Source: Hemicentrotus pulcherrimus
Taxonomy: Eukaryota; Echinodermata; Echinoidea; Camarodonta; Strongylocentrotidae
Direction of reading: 5' to 3'
NCBI GenBank assembly: GCA_003118195.1
Contig: BEXV01001655.1
Span: 51,501-68,211 of the forward strand
Length of the DNA stretch: 16,711 bases
Part shown: positions 8,201-14,200 of the stretch, piece after piece
How the letters are laid out: each line of letters begins with the position of its first letter
How positions within the stretch are numbered: the stretch's first letter is position 1
Program-made: the position numbers and the translations under genes
The notes under the pieces: generated by a model
Seen by the model: only the letters and a program-made list of their open reading frames with translations
Database searches by the model: none
Told to the model about the DNA's origin: nothing

Positions 8201-11200
8201 TTCATGGAGTCTTCAGTGATCAAGGTTTATGTTATACCAAACTTTATCAATTTTATAATCAACTTCTTTTGAGTCTGAAGTATATGACTGAACTTCAAAA
8301 TCGCTTTAAGCAATACCTATCTTTATCGATGGAAATAGCCAATCCTTAAACAAATCCAATTGTGAATGTTGAATGCCATATTGCTTTCCTTTTTGTTTAC
8401 TAGATCAAGAAAGGTCATCCCTATCAAGTGCAATATCCCTATGGATTTTGAATACCAGCTCAAATTCGTCCAACCCCACCCGGCCATCGCCATCACCCCG
8501 ATGAGCGGGACTGTGCCAGGCAACGAGCAAGTGGAGTTGACCGCCACCTATTCCCCATCGGACTTCAGCACAGCCATCATGAAGCTACAGCTGATCATCT
8601 CTCAGTTCAACACCAAGCCCCTGGATTGCACCTTCATAGGACATTCCAGCCCTGGACTGGCCATGTAAGTGTTAAAGCAATCTGTGAAAGTAAACATTTT
8701 TGGGTGTATGAAACTGACATGAATTTTGAAAGTTTGTGAATGTTTCATGTAGCCAATAATTGAATTACAGCAATGACAAAATTGAAATTTGCAATTGCCA
8801 TATTTTTTCTTACAGGTAGAAAGGACCAGCATTATAAATACATGTAATATGCAAAAGTTTCTGATTTTACAGCAATCTCAAGTTGTACTTATGGAATTGC
8901 ATTTCATAAGAAACTACCCTAAAGTAATTTTAAATTGCACATCATGCTGTGGATAGGTCATTTAGACCAGAAAATATTATTGTCTGTTTTGAGTCTGAAG
9001 GGCGTTAACTCTGTGTAAAATAATAGGATTTGACACCCTTCTGGCTCCAAACGGACAAAACAAAGCTGTCAAACTATGCTGAATCATTGTCACAGAAGAG
9101 CACTATAACACATTAAACATACATTCTCTTCAGTAGTTCTTTACTCAAGGGTAAACAGTTTTTTCTGTTGTCATTGCTAACAGTCCCTATGACATCAAAC
9201 ACATCAAGATTAAATAACAAGCAAATTGACTGGTAAGCACCCTGAAAACTAAGCCCATGCAGCATCAGCAACAATGATCCATTTATAACTTTTTGTCACA
9301 GTCTTCAAGAAACCCAGCATACTGACACTGCAACAGAAGGTCCACTCTCACCGGTCAACACAGCAGTCCAGCTTGACCCCCAGTGCATCTCGCCCATATC
9401 AATGGCCAGGAGAAAGAAAGGTACGGGCAAGACCGCTAAGAAGAAGACTGTCACCGTGGTGAAGCCAACTAAGGAAGGCACTGAGAAGAATGGTGTGAGA
9501 TTTCCAGCCAACTTGAATGTCCAGCATTCTGTGAATGCGGTGCTTTTGCAGACACCAGGGAAACTGACAGCGAAGGAGATAAGAGAGGGTAAGTTTGATC
9601 TGAAGGGAAAGAAATCACAAGGAAGTCCTTGTTTATCTTTCTTGTAAAGTATTACAAATGGTTGAGTAGTTTGATGAAGAGAAACATGGCCGTCGGTTAA
9701 AAATCAGTCAAAGAGACATTTAGGAAGGTTACCAATGGTGATCACGATGTACTTTGATTAGTGTTTTCTTTTATCTTGGTCATAAAGAATTTATTTGATG
9801 AGTTTGATGCAATGAAGACTGCTATGTGTGATTTTTTTTTTTCTAGGTAGATTGTTGATTCTCTTTTTGAATTGAAAGTCATTTAGTTTAGGCTGAATTT
9901 GTGTAAAGATGAAGAGAAAGAGGAAAAGCGAATGGAGAAGTTATGAGAGGAGGAGATTAATTTGATTCAGGTTTGAAAGATTTGTTGAAACTATTTTATA
10001 GGTGATGTAAATACTGGCTATCGATTTTTGAAATGTGAGGAATGCACTCGTCAGATTAATCCATATTCAGATTTAAAACTCTTTCTTCCGAAAGATTTGA
10101 TGAATACATTTGTAAACACTTAAATTTTTGCATTTTGTTTTGTATGTGAAGAAATAATAGAAATATATAAAATTTCCTTGTTTTTCATTTCCAGCTGTAC
10201 TGTCTAAATCAGGGACTGCCCAAGCACTCAACCCAAGGCAATTGAAGGTAAAATCATGCAATAATAAAACGTTTAACCCATTGCTTACGGGAACCTGGTG
10301 GTCCCTGTGTAAAATCTATGGGAATGTGAGAAATCAGTAGTCAACGGGTTAATTAACATTTGCAGGGTTTAATTCTTCAATATTTGTAGAAATTATAGAA
10401 ATGTTATTAAAAGCTAGTTATTTCCTTTCTTTAAAAAAGAAAAATCAGAAAATCAAAGTAAACCAAAAATACAAACTTTGAAAATAAAAGTTAAAAGCCA
10501 ATACCTATATCCACATGTACAATTATCAATTATACTGCCGTGAATGGGAATTGAAATTTAAAGACGCAAAAGGCACAATATTTTCACAATTAACAACTTT
10601 TTAGCTTTGATTCTTATCAACAAATATAGAGATAAAGCTACAGTGACTTTTCTCCCTCCTTGTATATTTGATGACTCACATTTTTGTTTTTTTTATTTAA
10701 TTTCCAGGAAGCTGTGTTTGATAGAGAAGTGAGGGATGATGTACAGGCAGAAAGGAGAAACCAAATAAGATGGTGAGTGTTTGAGTTTATCCTAGAAATA
10801 GAGATCTTTTCAGCTTCTGCAGCATGCAACATTAACAGAATGTTTAATGACAACCAGTTTGAGAACCAAAGACTTTTACAAAGTCTCCAAAACATCATGA
10901 TATTTGTGGAGTCTTGACCTCTCACAAAATTTGCAGAAGTTTCGTGTTTTTACGACAAAGACCAATTCTGGGATTCCTAGAATCATTTGAAATTCATTTA
11001 GAACCCCAGATACAATAAGCTAGTAAATGCGCTCCTAGAGATATGTCAGCAAAAAACATTGTACTGAACAGTTCTGTAGTTTGTAGTTTTCAAAATCAAA
11101 ATCCACCAGTACATCTTACCTTTACAATTATGATATTGGGGACAGGATAATAACAAAATTACTTTTCATACCATCATTTACAAAGCTTTTGATGTTTATA

Positions 11201-14200
11201 TTACTGATTAAAATGTCATTATTTTATTAATTATTGAAACACTAGCAGATATGATACCTAGCTATCAAATTGAAAGACGGCCATTCTCTATATCTTTATA
11301 TGTATTTTTATGTTATGCAGGGCCCCCAAGTATAACAGTATCTTAAATAGGCCTACTGATAAGGCTACCTTGTTGAATTTATTTTTAAATCTTAAATTCA
11401 TGCTTTTCTCTTTTAAACAGGCAAGTCCATCTTGGCAGAGATCAGATGCTCCAAGAAGAGAGATTGCAGATTGTAGAAACAAGAAAAGAAGCTCTCAAAG
11501 ATTATCATGTGAGTTAAGCAACCCTGCTTTTATCATCTTGGTGTTTTGTTTACAGTTCAATATATTGTTCATTCTATTTGATCAACATAATAATAATAAT
11601 GGTGGCTTCTTATATAGCGCACATGTTTGTCACAAAGTGACGGACATGTGCAACCCTGGCTTTAGCAAGGCAGCCACTGCAGCGCTCTAGCATTTCAAGG
11701 AATTAATTCCTGCCAGGTACCCATTTACATCACCTGGGTTGAGTGTGGAAAATTTAGATCAATGTCTTGCCAAAGGACATTAGTGCCGTGGTGGGACTCT
11801 AACTGCGGACCTTAAAATTGACAGTCCCGTTAACTTATCCACTCGACCTTGACACTTCTACAAAGGGTTTATTCCAAAGCAATATTTCTTGTGAAGTTGC
11901 CTTCAGGGACAGTTTTCATGAATTGCAATTGAATTTAACTCTCCTATTTTATTCTTAAAGACTTGACAAATGAATGCACCTTTGGTGTTAAACATTTGCC
12001 CAACATGTACTATTTCTATTCAGGAAGGACAACAAAAATATATTCATAGTCAAAACATATGGTTCAGCCTCTAAATTTCCTGGATGTAATTTCCATCCAT
12101 TCCATTTTTCTTCTTCTCGCAGTTTAAAAGAGGAGATCCACTTCCAGAGATAGAATTCAACCGCATCTCCACCACCTGCACTCAGCGCCGCACCTACCGA
12201 CGGATGACCCAAGTCCCTGACCCCGTAGCCCAGTTTGACCTCTACTGCAATGACCCCTGGGCCATGAAGCACCGGGCCATCGGACGCTTCCAGCAGGCTG
12301 TTCAGAAGGTCATTCTAAGGCAGAGGGCGACAGACAAGTGGTCCATGCTGAGCAAGCTGGTAGAGGAGTACAGGTCAGGGAATGCGGGGAAGGTAGAGAA
12401 AGGTAAGGCCTGGGACCCATCTCACAAAGCCTTTTTTCAATGACAAATGACTAAAATCAGTGACAAATCTGATGATAACCAATCAGAAGCAAGGATTTCA
12501 GTAGCTCATAACAAAAACTGTCATTTGTCACTGATGACAAGTTTTGTGAAACACCCCCCTGGTATTCGTACAAGTGTCCTAATATTAGTATACAAGGAAT
12601 ACATGTTGCGAATAAATTAGTGAATATGCACTACACAGGTTAAGTCACAGTCGGGCAATGAACAAGACTTGTCGAGTTCATTATCCGGCTCATTGTGATT
12701 TACCCAAGTGCAGTCATGCTAGTGCATATCACTAATGGACGAGTTTCAATACATGAATTATTTGTTTTATAAAATGGGCCTGCAATATGAATGTAACGTT
12801 AGGAATAAGCAACAAACTTGATGAAAATACCAAGTCTTGCATAGTCAGGGAGGCTGCCATTTGCATTATTGAATCACATTACATAAGCGCAGCCGAAGGA
12901 TACAACATGCATCTCAGTCGTCCTTGTCAATTAAAACTGTGCATTTCATCGTGTCTTGATCATGCATCACCTATATTGGAAGGTTATCACTTTTTGATGG
13001 GAAATTTTGCAGGGTAGGTGTATTAGGAAAGAATGATGCATGGTCATGTGTTGTCATTTGACCAATTAGATTGCCTTCATTCTTAAACCAGTATTATAAT
13101 GCATTTTTTATACCATTCCAAATTTATAAATTGTGTTTTTTCTTACCAATGAAATTTCATATCATCAGATTGTGTGATTTTGGAGCCTTTATATATCGAT
13201 TTATCCATATCTCTTTTTCATTTTAATAGTTTATCTTTATTATTGTGTTACTTTCAGTGACCTTTGGTAATAATGGTGAGGCCAAATATGACCATCTGCC
13301 GCTAGAAGTCGGCTCTGATAAGTTACTGACCTACGCCTTTCCATCATACATCTCACCTGACTACAAGGACGATATGGTAAGAGCTTTCAACTTCATGAGT
13401 AGCCATTTTATCTATTATTTTAAATCATGAGAGAGGTTTATGTCTGTCTTTGTATGATATTTGTTTGTCCTTTTTTTTTGATGTTGTGAAAATTGAAAGG
13501 CAAAAATTTGTTGTTGCGAAAATAGAAAACATAAGATAGGTTTTTGTATTTGTTTGATATTGGTATGTCCTTCATATTTATTTTAAATCAAGTTTTTTTT
13601 TAAATAGAAATTCCTCATTACAGGTATGAAAGATGTATTTCCTGCATGAATGCACTTTGACATTACCAAACTAATTATTTGTAAGTAGGGACTGTCAAAA
13701 AGTGGTGTATGGAATGGATTCTGTACATGTACATGTATCAAGCATTATCAGTTATCACATGTACATGTGTTTTGGAAATTCTGCAAAGGAGTATTCCATT
13801 TTCAGTGAAACTTTTGAAACAATGTTGTAGGAAATACTAATTTATACACTGATTTTTTCCTGTGTACAATTTAAATATGTTGATCCTTGAGCAAATTTTT
13901 TTCTATTGAAAATGCACTGACTTACCTTATGTTTGTTGTACATGTATATACCAGGCCCCTGATGCACTAGGCATTGTCCCTGCCAAGGCGACAGACATTG
14001 AGGTGAAGCGGAAGGTACCCTACCTAGGCCTCAAGGTGCCCCAGCAGTACCGGCTGATGGGGTACAAGGCTCACAGCGTACTGGATGCAGCCAGTGGCTA
14101 TGTGGCACCCAAGCTGGTCAGACCCCTCAGGACGGGTGCAGAGGTAAGTTCAGTCATTACCGACCTCCGTCTTTTTAACAGGGTAGGTATTGATTAGGCA

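Noticed and set aside
11310..11690. 126-residue open frame on the plus strand
   Set aside because: It crosses exon 9 out of frame and ends in the SINE. No family resemblance.
13430..13580. Tandem duplication in intron 11
   Set aside because: Only loosely similar segments rich in T and G. Could be low-complexity drift.
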